Assembly (NCBI RefSeq): GCF_019968905.1
Contig: NZ_CP079946.1
Location: 6,359,356 to 6,423,355 of the forward strand
Direction of reading: 5' to 3'
Length of the DNA stretch: 64,000 nucleotides
Source of the DNA: Corallococcus sp. EGB
Lineage (GTDB): Bacteria > Myxococcota > Myxococcia > Myxococcales > Myxococcaceae
The translations under genes and the position numbers were made by a program. The notes below the pieces were generated by a model. That model ran no database searches, was not told where the DNA came from, and saw only the letters and a list, made by a program, of their open reading frames with translations. Shown piece after piece: positions 25,511 to 35,452 of this stretch (position 1 is the stretch's first letter; each line of letters begins with the position of its first letter).

Positions 25511-28453
25511 CTACGGGCAACCCAGCGGATAGGTGACGTCCACCACGGCACCCGGGGCCGGGGCGCGCAGCCGCTCGAAGATGACGGCATTCGCGCGCGC
25601 GTCATAGGACCAGCCGGCCGTCACCGGCGCCCCGTCCACCCGGACCCGGATGGCGCCGGGGTCCGAGGGCACCTCCGTCAGGGAGAAGGCGCGGTTGGGC
25701 CCGAAGGCGCTCTCCGACAGCTTCTCCAGCGACGCGGCCCAGTTGGGCGTGCAGATGCTGTCCACCACGCCGTTGAGCTTGTGGGCCAGCTCCATGTAGC
25801 GGGTGCCGGAGCTGCTGGCCGTGGTGCAGGTCGTCAAATCCTCCGGGCCCACCACGGCGTTGAAGCTCACCTTGGACGGATCATTCCCCTTCAGGGCCAG
25901 GAAGTACGTCTCGTAGAAGGACACCGGCTGCGAGCTGAAGTCCTCCTCGTCCGACAGCGCGATGATGGTCAGCTTCGCGTCCTCGCGCAGGAAGCCGCCG
26001 TTGCCGTCGTTGGGCTGGGGCGTGCGCGGGTCATCCAGGTTGTAGAGCAAGGGGTCGGACAGCGCGCGGTAGGCCGCGTCCAGGCCCTGCTCGTTCCAGT
26101 GGCACACGCCCACGTTCGTGTTGTTGGCGAAGACGGCGGCCGCGTTGGGCGTCTCCGGCGTGATGATGCGCGGGCTGGAGCCGTCCACGGGGAACAGGCG
26201 CCCGTTCTCACCGCCCTGCGCGCCGCCGGGGCACTCGGACCAGCCGCCGGGGGACGGATCCAGGCCGGTGGTGGTGACGCCGATGCGGTAGTCCACCTTC
26301 GCGGCGGTGGCCGCGGACAGGAAGGCCGCGAAGTTCTCTCCCAGGCTCTGCTGCTCCTCCATCATGGAGCCCGAGTTGTCCACGACGAAGAGCACGTCCA
26401 CGCGCGCCTCCGCCTGCTGGACGAAGTGGTCCGTCTGATCCGTCTTCACCAGGCCCCGCCCCGTCAGGCCCGCGCTGTAGACGGCGCCGTCCTTCAGCGT
26501 GAAGCGCACCGTCGCCGCGTCCTGCCCCTCCTCCGCGGGCGCGTACGTCGCGGTGAGCTTCACCCGCCCGCCCGCCGGAATCGTGGCCGGCAGCGCGCCG
26601 GACACCGCGAACTCCTGGCCCGGCTGCTCCACCTTCAGGCCCGTCACCGTCACCGCCCCGGTGCAGTCGTTGTAGGCCATGAACTCGCGGGTGCGCGCGC
26701 CGCACGCCAGCCGGCTGATGCCGAAGTCCACCGTGGTGGGCTGCACGGAGAAGCACCCCTGCACGCCCGTGCCCACCAGGTTCACCATCGGGTGGCCCCG
26801 GGTGGGGTGGCTCACCCAGCCCTCCGCGAGCCCCTGGAACTCCCCCACGTCCGAAGGCTTGAAGCGCACGAGGAGCGTGGCCTTCTTGCCGGGCGCCAGC
26901 ACGCTGTTGGCCACCGGGGCCGCGCGGAAGGCGGGGTCGGAGCCGGACGCCAGCTGGAGCGCCGCCAGGAAGCACGCCTCCGTGCCGGTGTTCTTCAGCG
27001 TCACCCCCAGCGCCACCTCCGAGCCCACCGGCACCTGGCCGAAGTCCAGCACCGACGGCAGCGCGTACTCGCACGGCGCGAAGACCTTGCCCTCGCCGGA
27101 CAGCGTCACGCCATCCGTGGCGGTGGAGCCGCGCTGGCTGGAGGTGACGGCCAGCTGTCCCTGGCTCTGGCCATTCGCACCCGCGCGGGGGTTGAAGGTG
27201 ACGCCCACCTTCAGCGTGCCCCCGGGCGCGATCGGCTGGCTGGAGGGCGCCTGCGCGAGCGTGAAGTAGCCCCCCGCCTGCGTGGTGAGCTGGAGCCCGG
27301 TGACGGTGGCCTCGTCGCGGCAGCGGTTGCGCACGGTGACGTCGCGCGTGGCCATCATGCCGAAGGCCACCGCCCCGAAGTTGAGGTGCGCGGGCGTCAC
27401 CTCCACGCACGACGCGCCGCCCTCGCCCGTCAGCGTCACCTTGGGGCCGGGCGACGTCGTCTGGGGCTTGCGCACGGCCACCTCCACGCGGCCGTCACGC
27501 ACCCGGCCGGAAGCCGCGGGCGTGAAGGCCACGCGCAGCTCCACCGCCGCGCCCGGCAGGAGCAGGTCGTTGGGGAGCGCGGGCGAGCTCACCACCTTGT
27601 ACACGCCGGACGGGTCCTCCAGGAGCGACGCGCCCTTGTAGCTGAGCGGCTCGGTGCCCTGGTTGCGCACGGTGATGCGCTCCTCGGCGGTGGCGCCCAC
27701 CGCCACCCGGCCGAAGTCCACGCGCAGCGGCGTCACCTCCAGCGCGCTGGCCACCCCGGTGCCCGTCAGCCGCACCTCCGCGGGCTCGCAGCCGTCGCAC
27801 ACGGCGACGCGCAGGGCCGCCTCCGCGTTGCCCAGCCGCACCGGGCTGAAGGCCACCGGCACCTTGCGCGTCTCGTGCGGCCCCAGCGTGGACGGCAGCC
27901 CCGACCCGGCGGAGAACTCGTCCGCGTCCGGGCCCTCCACGGACAGCACCAGCGGGCTCTCCACGTCGGAGGGGTTGCGCACCGTCACCTCGCGCATCTC
28001 CACCAGCCCCAGGTTCACGTTGCCGAAGTCGAGCGACGTCTCCGGCACCTCCACCAGCGCCTTCACGCCGCGCCCGCTGACGGGCACCTGCGTCGCCGCG
28101 CCGCCGGAGGCGTCCGTGAAGACCTCCAGCTGCCCCTGCACCGCGCCCTCCACGTCGGGCGTGAAGCGCACTTCAAGCTCGTGCTCCGCGCCGGCCGTCA
28201 GCGTGAAGGGTTCGAACGCGGTGATGGTGACGTTGGGCAGCGACGCGCGCGCGCCCTCCACGCGGTACGACGCGCGCCCCTCGTTCGCCAGCCGCAGCGT
28301 CATCGTCTTGGTGCGCCCCACCGCCGCGGCGCCGAACTCCAGGAGCTCCGGCCGTGCGGCGAAGCCCGTGCGCGCCTGCTGCGAATGGGGCCGCTCACAC
28401 CCCGTCCCCGCCGCCACCGCCACCGCCAGCAACAACCATCGGAGTCCACGCAT
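25511..28453 (-). CDS. ASH-repeat lipoprotein with von Willebrand A domain
   Basis: 980 aa from the ATG at 28453. A lipoprotein signal (MRGLRWLLLAVAVAAGTGC) is followed by roughly six to seven repeats of an immunoglobulin-like ASH ('choice-of-anchor D') module of about 100 residues. Each is marked by LDFGxVxxG and TVRNxG-type phrases, such as LLEFGAAAVGRTKTMTLRLANEG, LDFGNVNLGLVEMREVTVRN and LDFGQVPVGSEVALGVTLKN. From about residue 680 comes a VWA domain with a MIDAS motif in VDVLFVVDNSGSMMEE and a later ALSDEEDFSS. It should be a surface-exposed adhesion or scaffold lipoprotein. This family is common in Myxococcota and its role is mostly unassigned. Confidence 0.88.
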   Translation of the reverse strand: MRGLRWLLLAVAVAAGTGCERPHSQQARTGFAARPELLEFGAAAVGRTKTMTLRLANEGRASYRVEGARASLPNVTITAFEPFTLTAGAEHELEVRFTPDVEGAVQGQLEVFTDASGGAATQVPVSGRGVKALVEVPETSLDFGNVNLGLVEMREVTVRNPSDVESPLVLSVEGPDADEFSAGSGLPSTLGPHETRKVPVAFSPVRLGNAEAALRVAVCDGCEPAEVRLTGTGVASALEVTPLRVDFGRVAVGATAEERITVRNQGTEPLSYKGASLLEDPSGVYKVVSSPALPNDLLLPGAAVELRVAFTPAASGRVRDGRVEVAVRKPQTTSPGPKVTLTGEGGASCVEVTPAHLNFGAVAFGMMATRDVTVRNRCRDEATVTGLQLTTQAGGYFTLAQAPSSQPIAPGGTLKVGVTFNPRAGANGQSQGQLAVTSSQRGSTATDGVTLSGEGKVFAPCEYALPSVLDFGQVPVGSEVALGVTLKNTGTEACFLAALQLASGSDPAFRAAPVANSVLAPGKKATLLVRFKPSDVGEFQGLAEGWVSHPTRGHPMVNLVGTGVQGCFSVQPTTVDFGISRLACGARTREFMAYNDCTGAVTVTGLKVEQPGQEFAVSGALPATIPAGGRVKLTATYAPAEEGQDAATVRFTLKDGAVYSAGLTGRGLVKTDQTDHFVQQAEARVDVLFVVDNSGSMMEEQQSLGENFAAFLSAATAAKVDYRIGVTTTGLDPSPGGWSECPGGAQGGENGRLFPVDGSSPRIITPETPNAAAVFANNTNVGVCHWNEQGLDAAYRALSDPLLYNLDDPRTPQPNDGNGGFLREDAKLTIIALSDEEDFSSQPVSFYETYFLALKGNDPSKVSFNAVVGPEDLTTCTTASSSGTRYMELAHKLNGVVDSICTPNWAASLEKLSESAFGPNRAFSLTEVPSDPGAIRVRVDGAPVTAGWSYDARANAVIFERLRAPAPGAVVDVTYPLGCP

Positions 28454-28872
28454 ACAGAGTCCCGTCCTTCCTACACACGGCACCGGTGTCCCCCCACACA
28501 GCACTGCACGTGGATCCGGCCGGCGTAGAAAGGTGCAACCCTGGTGCCTGGACGCCCCAACGTGGCTCCGTCACGCCGCCAACACGGCAAACGGGCGCCC
28601 ACGCTGGGGAGCGGCCTTTAACGGGTAAAACCTGAGATTCCACGTTTCGTGGAAGCGACTGCAAAAGCTTCGCAAACGGTGGATGCCACACCGACCTCCT
28701 GCCCTCGGGGGTCGTGAGACTTCGCGCAGGGACGAGTGGGGCGCGCAGGACGGCCGCGTGCCCGCCCGGGCCGTGGGATGCGGGCGGGGCCGCCGGGTGT
28801 TTTCAGCAGACCTCGCCCGTCGTGCGCCTTTGCGTGCACCGGAACACCCTTTCAGTGATAAAGCGCGCCCCC
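28454..28872. other. Divergent intergenic region between ASH lipoprotein and uvrA
   Basis: About 420 bp, locally less GC-rich around 28615-28680. It contains the short inverted repeat at 28638-28654. Both flanking promoters should be here, but no convincing LexA-type operator or -35/-10 pair is seen. Confidence 0.45.
28638..28654. promoter_or_regulatory. Inverted repeat TTCCACG-ttt-CGTGGAA
   Basis: Two perfect 7-bp arms around TTT, in the most AT-rich part of the divergent region upstream of uvrA. It could be an operator or a small hairpin. The arms resemble halves of a parS site, but the 3-bp centre breaks the parS pattern. Confidence 0.4.
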
Positions 28873-31746
28873 ATGTCCGAGCCCGACGTCATTTCCATCC
28901 GCGGTGCCAGGGAGCACAACCTCAAGACCGTCTCCCTGGACATCCCGAAGAAGAAGCTCGTGGTGTTCACCGGCGTGTCGGGCTCTGGGAAGAGCTCGCT
29001 CGCGTTCGACACGCTCTACGCGGAGGGCCAGCGCCGCTACGTGGAGAGCCTTTCCTCGTATGCGCGCCAGTTCCTGGGGCAGATGGAGAAGCCCCGCTAC
29101 GACACGCTGCGCGGCCTGTCCCCCACCATCTCCATCGAGCAGAAGGCGGCCAGCAACAACCCGCGCTCCACGGTGGGCACCGTCACGGAGGTGCACGACT
29201 ACCTGCGCGTGCTCTACGCCTCCATCGGGGTGCAGCACTGCCCCCAGTGCGGCCGCAAGGTGGGCAAGCAGAGCGCCCAGCAGATCGTCGACGAAATCAT
29301 GAAGCTGCCGGCGGGCACCAAGCTCCAGGTGCTGGCGCCCATCGTCACGAACCGCAAGGGCGAGCACAAGGACCTGCTGGCCGAGGCCCAGAAGCGCGGC
29401 TTCTCCCGCGCGCGCGTGGACGGCAAGGTGCGCGAGCTGGAGGAGCGCATCGAGCTGGACAAGAAGTCCAAGCACGACATCGCGCTCATCATCGACCGGC
29501 TGGTGTTGAAGCCGGACCTGCGCACGCGCCTGACGGACTCCGTGGAGACCGCGCTGCGCGAGGGCAAGGGCACGCTGATCATCACGGATGAGAAGGGCAC
29601 GCTCTCCTCCGACCGCGTGATGAGCGAGCTGAACGCGTGCCCCGCGTGCGGCCTGTCCTTCGGGGACCTCACGCCGGCGTCGTTCTCCTTCAACAACCCG
29701 CTGGGCATGTGCACGGACTGCAACGGCCTGGGCACCCGTCCGGAGATGGACCCGGATCTGCTGGTGCCGGACCAGAGCCGCAGCATCCGCGACGGCGCGA
29801 TTGAACCGTGGGCCAGCGGCATGAACCGCGGCGAGGGCTGGACGGCGGACTTCGTGGAGAGCCTGGCGGCGGCGTTCAAGATCGACCTGGACGTGCCGTA
29901 CGCGAAGCTGTCCAAGCGGGAGAAGGACGTCCTGATGAACGGCGCGAAGGGCAAGTCCTTCACCGTGCAGTGGGGCGACAACGGCCAGTACGACATGGAG
30001 TGGGAGGGCCTGCTCGCCCGCACCATGCGCAACTTCAAGACGACGACGTCGGAGGCGCGCAAGGCGGAGCTGCAGAAGTACTTCAGCGACAAGCCCTGCC
30101 CGTCCTGCAAGGGCGAGCGCCTGCGCCCGGAGAGCCGCGCGGTGAAGGTGCACCAGCGCACGCTGGTGGACCTGAGCCGGATGACCATCACGGAGGCGCG
30201 GACGTTCCTGACGCAGCTGGGGCTGAGCGCGCAGGAGGAGAAGATCGCCCAGGAGCTGCTCAAGGAGATCCGCAGCCGCCTGTCCTTCCTGGTGGACGTG
30301 GGCCTGGGCTACCTCACGCTGGACCGCACCGCGTCCACGCTGTCCGGCGGTGAGAGCCAGCGCATCCGGCTGGCGTCGCAGATGGGCAGCGAATTGACGG
30401 GCGTCATCTACATCCTGGACGAGCCCTCCATCGGCCTGCACCAGCGCGACAACGGCAAGCTGCTGGCCACGCTCAAGCGCCTGAGGGATCTGGGCAACTC
30501 CGTCATCGTCGTGGAGCACGACGAGGAGACGATGGAGGAGGCGGACTACCTGGTGGACTTCGGTCCCGGCGCGGGCGAGCTGGGCGGACAGGTGGTGGCC
30601 CAGGGCACGCCCAAGCAGGTGATGGCGGACGAGCAGAGCCTCACCGGCGCGTACCTCTCCGGGCGCCAGGAGATTGAAGTCCCCGAGTCGCGCCGCCCGG
30701 TGAACCCCAAGCATCAGATCTCCATCGTGGGTGCGACGGAGAACAACCTGAAGAACGTGGACGCGGACATCCCGCTGGGCATCTTCACGGCGGTGACGGG
30801 CGTGTCCGGCGCGGGCAAGTCCACGCTGATCAACGAAATCCTGTACCCGGCGCTGGCGCGCGCGCTCTACGACAGCCGCGAGCCCATGGGGAAGCACAAG
30901 TCCATCAAGGGCCTGGAGCACCTGGACAAGGTCATCGACATCGACCAGCGGCCCATTGGCCGCACACCGCGCAGCAACCCGGCCACGTACACCAAGGTGT
31001 TCGACGCCATCCGGGAGGTGTTCGCCATGACGCCGGAGGCCCGCACGTTCGGGTACGGCCCGGGCCGCTTCAGCTTCAACATCAAGGGCGGCCGCTGCGA
31101 GGCGTGCGAGGGCGACGGCGTGAAGCTGGTGGAGATGCACTTCCTCGCGGACGTGTACGTCCCCTGCGAGGTCTGCAACGGCAAGCGCTTCAACGAGGCC
31201 ACGCTGCGCGTGCGCTACAAGGGCAAGAACATCGCGGAGACGCTGGACCTGAGCGTGCGCGAGGCGGTGGACCACTTCAGCGCGCACAAGGACATCCTGC
31301 GCGTGCTGACGACGCTCACCGACGTGGGCCTGGGCTACCTGCGGCTGGGCCAGCCCTCCCCCACCCTGTCCGGCGGTGAAGCGCAGCGCATCAAGCTCGC
31401 CCGGGAGCTGGCCCGGGTGGCCACCGGCCGCACGCTCTACATCCTGGACGAGCCCACCACGGGCCTGCACTTCGAGGACATCCGCAAGCTGCTCTCCGTG
31501 CTCAACCGGCTGGTGGAGGCGGGCAACAGCGTGCTCGTCATCGAGCACAACCTGGACGTCATCAAGAGCGCGGACTGGCTCATCGACCTGGGGCCGGAGG
31601 GCGGCTCGGGCGGCGGCAACATCCTGGCCACCGGCACGCCGGAGGACGTGGCGAAGGTGGAGGCCAGCCACACCGGCCGCTACCTCAAGCACGTGCTGGG
31701 CAAGTCGCGCCGGGCGCGCATTGGCAAGCGCGTGGACGCGGCCTGA
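28873..31746 (+). CDS. uvrA: Excinuclease ABC subunit A
   Basis: 957 aa from the ATG at 28873 ([20 protein letters not shown]), the typical UvrA N-terminus; upstream in-frame codons are not conserved. It has two ABC ATPase halves. The first has [34 protein letters not shown] and [11 protein letters not shown]; the second has [27 protein letters not shown] and [11 protein letters not shown]. Three zinc modules are visible: CPQCGRKVG with a later [19 protein letters not shown], and the C-terminal CEACEGDG...CEVCNGKRF. It recognises bulky DNA lesions in nucleotide excision repair with UvrB. Followed after about 20 bp by a peptide transporter gene. Confidence 0.98.
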   Translation: MSEPDVISIRGAREHNLKTVSLDIPKKKLVVFTGVSGSGKSSLAFDTLYAEGQRRYVESLSSYARQFLGQMEKPRYDTLRGLSPTISIEQKAASNNPRSTVGTVTEVHDYLRVLYASIGVQHCPQCGRKVGKQSAQQIVDEIMKLPAGTKLQVLAPIVTNRKGEHKDLLAEAQKRGFSRARVDGKVRELEERIELDKKSKHDIALIIDRLVLKPDLRTRLTDSVETALREGKGTLIITDEKGTLSSDRVMSELNACPACGLSFGDLTPASFSFNNPLGMCTDCNGLGTRPEMDPDLLVPDQSRSIRDGAIEPWASGMNRGEGWTADFVESLAAAFKIDLDVPYAKLSKREKDVLMNGAKGKSFTVQWGDNGQYDMEWEGLLARTMRNFKTTTSEARKAELQKYFSDKPCPSCKGERLRPESRAVKVHQRTLVDLSRMTITEARTFLTQLGLSAQEEKIAQELLKEIRSRLSFLVDVGLGYLTLDRTASTLSGGESQRIRLASQMGSELTGVIYILDEPSIGLHQRDNGKLLATLKRLRDLGNSVIVVEHDEETMEEADYLVDFGPGAGELGGQVVAQGTPKQVMADEQSLTGAYLSGRQEIEVPESRRPVNPKHQISIVGATENNLKNVDADIPLGIFTAVTGVSGAGKSTLINEILYPALARALYDSREPMGKHKSIKGLEHLDKVIDIDQRPIGRTPRSNPATYTKVFDAIREVFAMTPEARTFGYGPGRFSFNIKGGRCEACEGDGVKLVEMHFLADVYVPCEVCNGKRFNEATLRVRYKGKNIAETLDLSVREAVDHFSAHKDILRVLTTLTDVGLGYLRLGQPSPTLSGGEAQRIKLARELARVATGRTLYILDEPTTGLHFEDIRKLLSVLNRLVEAGNSVLVIEHNLDVIKSADWLIDLGPEGGSGGGNILATGTPEDVAKVEASHTGRYLKHVLGKSRRARIGKRVDAA

Positions 31747-31768
31747 GAGGGCCCGGTAGGGTGGGGGC

Positions 31769-33217
31769 ATGGCCGAGACCTCGACCGCCCCCACCGCCCA
31801 GCGCTTCCCGCCCCAGATTCCCTACATCATCGGGAACGAGGCCTGTGAGCGCTTCAGCTTCTACGGGATGCGGAACATCCTCACGGTGTTCTTCATCGAC
31901 TACCTGCTGCGCACGCACGTGCCGGAGACGGGGGCGCGGGAGGCCCAGGCGAAGAGCCTGATGCACCTGTTCATGGCGGGGGTGTTCTTCTTCCCGCTCA
32001 TTGGCGGCTACCTGGCGGACCGCTTCTTCGGGAAGTTCCACACCATCTTCGTGCTGAGCCTCGTGTACTGCGGCGGGCACGCGTGCCTGGCGCTCTTCGA
32101 GGACAACGCCACGGGCTTCTACACGGGCCTGACGCTCATCGCGATTGGCAGTGGCGGCATCAAGCCGTGCGTGTCCGCGATGGTGGGAGACCAGTTCACG
32201 GAGAAGAACAAGCACCTGGTGAAGAAGGTCTTCGCCATCTTCTACTGGACCATCAACTTCGGGTCGTTCTTCGCGTCGCTGTTCGTCCCGCTGCTGATGA
32301 CGAAGTTCGGCCCGGCGGTGGCCTTTGGCGTGCCGGGCATCCTGATGTTCCTGGCGACGGTCATCTTCTGGGCGGGCCGCAAGCACTACGTGCTGGTGCC
32401 GCCCACGGGCCCCAACCCGCACTCGTTCTTCAAGGTGGTGGCCAGCGCGTTCCGCGGAAGGCCCGTGCAGGGCGGCGGCTGGTTGGACCGGGCGAAGGCC
32501 GAGCACCCGGCGGACGCGGTGGAGGGCGTGAAGGCGGTGTTCCGGGTGTCCGCGCTGCTGCTGCCCTTCGTGCCCTTCTTCTGGATGCTCTTTGATCAGA
32601 AGGCGTCCACGTGGGTGGTGCAGGCGCGGTCCATGGATCCGAACGTGGGCGGCCTGGTGTTCCAGCCCAGCCAGATGCAGTTCATCAACCCCATGCTGGT
32701 GATGCTGCTCATCCCCTTCCTGACGGCGGTCGTCTATCCGGCCTTCCAGCGGTGGGGCTGGGAGCTGACGCCGCTCCGGCGCATGCCCATGGGCCTCATC
32801 ATCGGCGCGGTGTCGTTCGTCATCGCGGGCTTCTTCCAGGTGGCCATGGAGGGCGGCACGACGCTGAACATCGCGTGGCAGCTGCTGCCGTACATCGTGC
32901 TGACGGTGGCGGAGATCCTCGTGTCCACCACGGGCCTGGAGTTCGCGTACACGCAGGCCCCGCGGGAGATGAAGGGCACCGTCCAGAGTGTGTGGCTGGT
33001 GACGAACACGCTGGCGAACGTGGCGGTGGCCATCGCCGCGGCGCTCAACGTCTTCACGGGCTCCGCGCAGTTCTTCTTCTACGCGGCGCTGGCCGCGGCG
33101 GCCGGCGTGGGCATGGCGCTGGTGGCCCGCCGCTACGTGGTGCGGGACTACTACCAGTCGGACGCGCAGGCCCCCCTCGACGCCCGCACCCCCGCGGTGG
33201 AGCCCAAGCCGGCTTAG
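31769..33217 (+). CDS. POT-family proton-coupled peptide transporter
   Basis: 482 aa, polytopic. It begins with the PTR2/POT signature region IPYIIGNEACERFSFYGMRNIL, where the ExxERFxYY-type motif is read as EACERFSFYG. It has FPLIGGYLADRFFGKFHTI and GSGGIKPCVSAMVGDQF in the first half, and about 12 membrane segments. These inner-membrane carriers import di- and tripeptides with protons. It begins 22 bp after uvrA and overlaps the opposing kinase gene tail to tail by 4 bp. A second POT gene lies at 36743-38131. Confidence 0.92.
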   Translation: MAETSTAPTAQRFPPQIPYIIGNEACERFSFYGMRNILTVFFIDYLLRTHVPETGAREAQAKSLMHLFMAGVFFFPLIGGYLADRFFGKFHTIFVLSLVYCGGHACLALFEDNATGFYTGLTLIAIGSGGIKPCVSAMVGDQFTEKNKHLVKKVFAIFYWTINFGSFFASLFVPLLMTKFGPAVAFGVPGILMFLATVIFWAGRKHYVLVPPTGPNPHSFFKVVASAFRGRPVQGGGWLDRAKAEHPADAVEGVKAVFRVSALLLPFVPFFWMLFDQKASTWVVQARSMDPNVGGLVFQPSQMQFINPMLVMLLIPFLTAVVYPAFQRWGWELTPLRRMPMGLIIGAVSFVIAGFFQVAMEGGTTLNIAWQLLPYIVLTVAEILVSTTGLEFAYTQAPREMKGTVQSVWLVTNTLANVAVAIAAALNVFTGSAQFFFYAALAAAAGVGMALVARRYVVRDYYQSDAQAPLDARTPAVEPKPA

Positions 33218-35436
33218 GGCCCCACCTGCATCGTCAGGTCCGCCGGGGGAGACGCATGCGGCCCCCGGCGGGGCAGCTCCACCGTGAAGGTGGCGCCCTG
33301 CCCCGCCTCGCTTTCGACCCGGACCGAGCCCCCCAGCCTCTCGACGAGCTGGTTCACGATGTGGAGGCCCAGCCCCAGGCCTCCATAGTGGCGCGACGAC
33401 ACCGCGCGCTCGAAGGCCCGGAAGATGCGCGCGTGCCGCTCCGCCGGGATGCCGATGCCCTGATCCCGGACCGACAGGCGGGCCGTCACGGCGTCCCCCT
33501 CCACCCGGACCTCAATGGGCCTTCCTTCGCCGTACTTGATGGCGTTCGAGAGCAGGTTGGTGATGATCTGATCCAACCGCGACCGGTCCCACTCGCCCGG
33601 CATCGCCGTGTCGGCGTGGACCTGGAGCCGGGTCCCCGACGTGGCCAGCTCCTGGGTGAAGCGCGCCGCGACGTCCCGGACCAGCGCGGCCAGGTCCACC
33701 TCCTCGAACTCGAGCTCGAGCCGGCCGGCGTGGATGCGGGACACGTCCAGCAGCGTGTTGACGAGCTTCGCCATCCGCTTCGCCTGGCGCTCGATGACCT
33801 CGAGTGAATGCGTGACGGCCTCCACCGGCGCGGTCCGCAGCGCGCCGGTCCGGCCCAGGCGCAGCAGCCCCTGCACCGACAGCTGGAGCGACGTGACGGG
33901 GGTCTTCAGCTCATGGGAGGCAATGGAGAGGAACTCATCCCGGAGGCCAATCGCCAGCTGGGCCTGCTGATAGAGGCGGGCGTTGTCCAGCGCCATCGCC
34001 GCGCGGCGGGCCAGCTCCTGCGCGAGGGCCAGGTCCGCTGGACCATACGGGCCGCCGCCCTTCATGCGCGCGAGCGTGAGCGCGCCGAGCGCATGCTCCC
34101 GGGCGAGCAGCGGCACGGAGATCCAGGACTGGAACTCGACGACCTCGGACAGGCCCTCTGCGTCCCGGACGCAGCCCAGGGACATGGAGGCGCATCCGTC
34201 CGGGCAGAACTCCGCTTCGCCCAGGCGCAGCACCCGTCCCGGGCCATGCTCGGCCTCCAGGTCGGGCAGCGCGCAGTGCATCCGCGAAGGCGCGGTGGCG
34301 CGCAGCGCCTCGGAGCGGGCCTCGGTGATGCGCTGGAAGGAGTGCCCTCCGTCCCGGAGATCCACCGCGCACCAGTCAGCGAACCGGTGGACGGTCAGCG
34401 CGGCCACGCTGCGCAGCGCGTCCTCGGGGGCGAGCGAGCCGGTGAGCAGCCCGGAGGCCTCCGCCAGGAACGCGGACCGCACCTCCTGCTCCTCGGCCCT
34501 GGCGCGCGCCTGCTGCTCACGCTGGAAGGTCTGGTCGCGCTCCTCCTCGGCCCGGCGCTGCTCGGTGATGTCGATGCCGGTGCCGATGACGTACTCAATC
34601 GCGCCCGACTCGCCTCGCAGGACGTTGCTGGACCAGGAGATGAGGCGGCGCTCTCCCTTGCGTGTCAGCCAGTGGTTCTCGGATTGCTCGAACCCCCGCC
34701 CGGCCGCGAGCACGGCGAAGTTCGCCTCGACCCGCGCGGCCTCTTCCGGCGGCTGGAGCCGCTTCCAGAAATACGCGCCGCGCAGCTCCTCGAAGGAGTA
34801 GCCCGTCATCTCCTGGCACGCCCGGTTGAAGCGGACGATCCGCCCTTCGGGATCCAGGACGACGACCAGCGCGCGGGCCGTATCCAGGACCGCCGAGCTG
34901 AAGTCCCGCTCGTGCTGGAGCGCGCGCTCGCTGTCCAGGGTCCGCGCGAAGAGCTGCCGGTGGACGAGCGCGGTGCGGAGCACGCCCCCGAGCCGGTCCA
35001 CCATGCCCCGGTATTGCCGCGGCAGGTGCGGCTCGCGGTCGAAGTACAGCAGCAGCAAGCTGGCCGGGGCCCCGGCCTCGCCAATGGGCACGGACCACCG
35101 CACGAGCCCCGGCGAGTCCAGCTCCGGATAGGGCAGGTCGCCCCAGAGGGGCGCTGGCGGCCCGGGGCGCGGAGGCCGCCCCGGAATCGGGAGCTGGCGG
35201 GAGGCCGAGGACAGTCCGCTGGAGCCCAGCAGCCCCACCTGCCCCCGCGCATCCGCCTGGAGCCAGAGGGCAACCACGCACCCCAGCCGCTCCGCGACGC
35301 GGTCCAGGAAGTCGTCGGCGGGCTTGTGGGGATCCAGCAGGTCGAGCGCCGCGACGGTGAGCTCCTGCAGCACGCTCAGCAGCGCGAGCCGCTCCTCGGT
35401 GAGCTTGTGGTCCCCGTCCGCGCCGTGGTCCGCCAT
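33214..35436 (-). CDS. Cytosolic GAF-PAS-GAF histidine kinase
   Basis: 740 aa from the ATG at 35436, with GAGG upstream. Residues ~10-165 look like a GAF-type sensor domain. A PAS domain lies at about 175-290 (ARALVVVLDPEGRIVRFNRA, EMTGYSFEELRG). A coiled segment leads to a second GAF domain at about 330-490. The HisKA phospho-acceptor His is in LSIASHELKTPVTSLQ (~505). HATPase_c follows (~610-735) with NLLSNAIKYGEG, DQGIGIP and YGGLGLGLHIVNQL. No membrane helix is seen. It starts 16 bp after the FIST gene, so the FIST protein is probably its sensor partner. The response regulator is not in the window. Confidence 0.9.
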   Translation of the reverse strand: MADHGADGDHKLTEERLALLSVLQELTVAALDLLDPHKPADDFLDRVAERLGCVVALWLQADARGQVGLLGSSGLSSASRQLPIPGRPPRPGPPAPLWGDLPYPELDSPGLVRWSVPIGEAGAPASLLLLYFDREPHLPRQYRGMVDRLGGVLRTALVHRQLFARTLDSERALQHERDFSSAVLDTARALVVVLDPEGRIVRFNRACQEMTGYSFEELRGAYFWKRLQPPEEAARVEANFAVLAAGRGFEQSENHWLTRKGERRLISWSSNVLRGESGAIEYVIGTGIDITEQRRAEEERDQTFQREQQARARAEEQEVRSAFLAEASGLLTGSLAPEDALRSVAALTVHRFADWCAVDLRDGGHSFQRITEARSEALRATAPSRMHCALPDLEAEHGPGRVLRLGEAEFCPDGCASMSLGCVRDAEGLSEVVEFQSWISVPLLAREHALGALTLARMKGGGPYGPADLALAQELARRAAMALDNARLYQQAQLAIGLRDEFLSIASHELKTPVTSLQLSVQGLLRLGRTGALRTAPVEAVTHSLEVIERQAKRMAKLVNTLLDVSRIHAGRLELEFEEVDLAALVRDVAARFTQELATSGTRLQVHADTAMPGEWDRSRLDQIITNLLSNAIKYGEGRPIEVRVEGDAVTARLSVRDQGIGIPAERHARIFRAFERAVSSRHYGGLGLGLHIVNQLVERLGGSVRVESEAGQGATFTVELPRRGPHASPPADLTMQVGP

Positions 35437-35452
35437 GCGCCACCTCACTCCC

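Noticed and set aside
24572-28528. 1318-aa open frame on the plus strand
   Set aside because: It is antisense to the DBR1-like and ASH lipoprotein genes, which have clear motifs; its Arg/His/Val-rich composition is a product of high GC.
28638-28654. A parS (ParB) site upstream of uvrA
   Set aside because: parS has contiguous 8-bp arms (GTTCCACG-type); the 3-bp centre and missing outer bases do not fit.
28852-31794. 980-aa open frame on the minus strand
   Set aside because: It is the antisense shadow of uvrA, with no recognisable motif.
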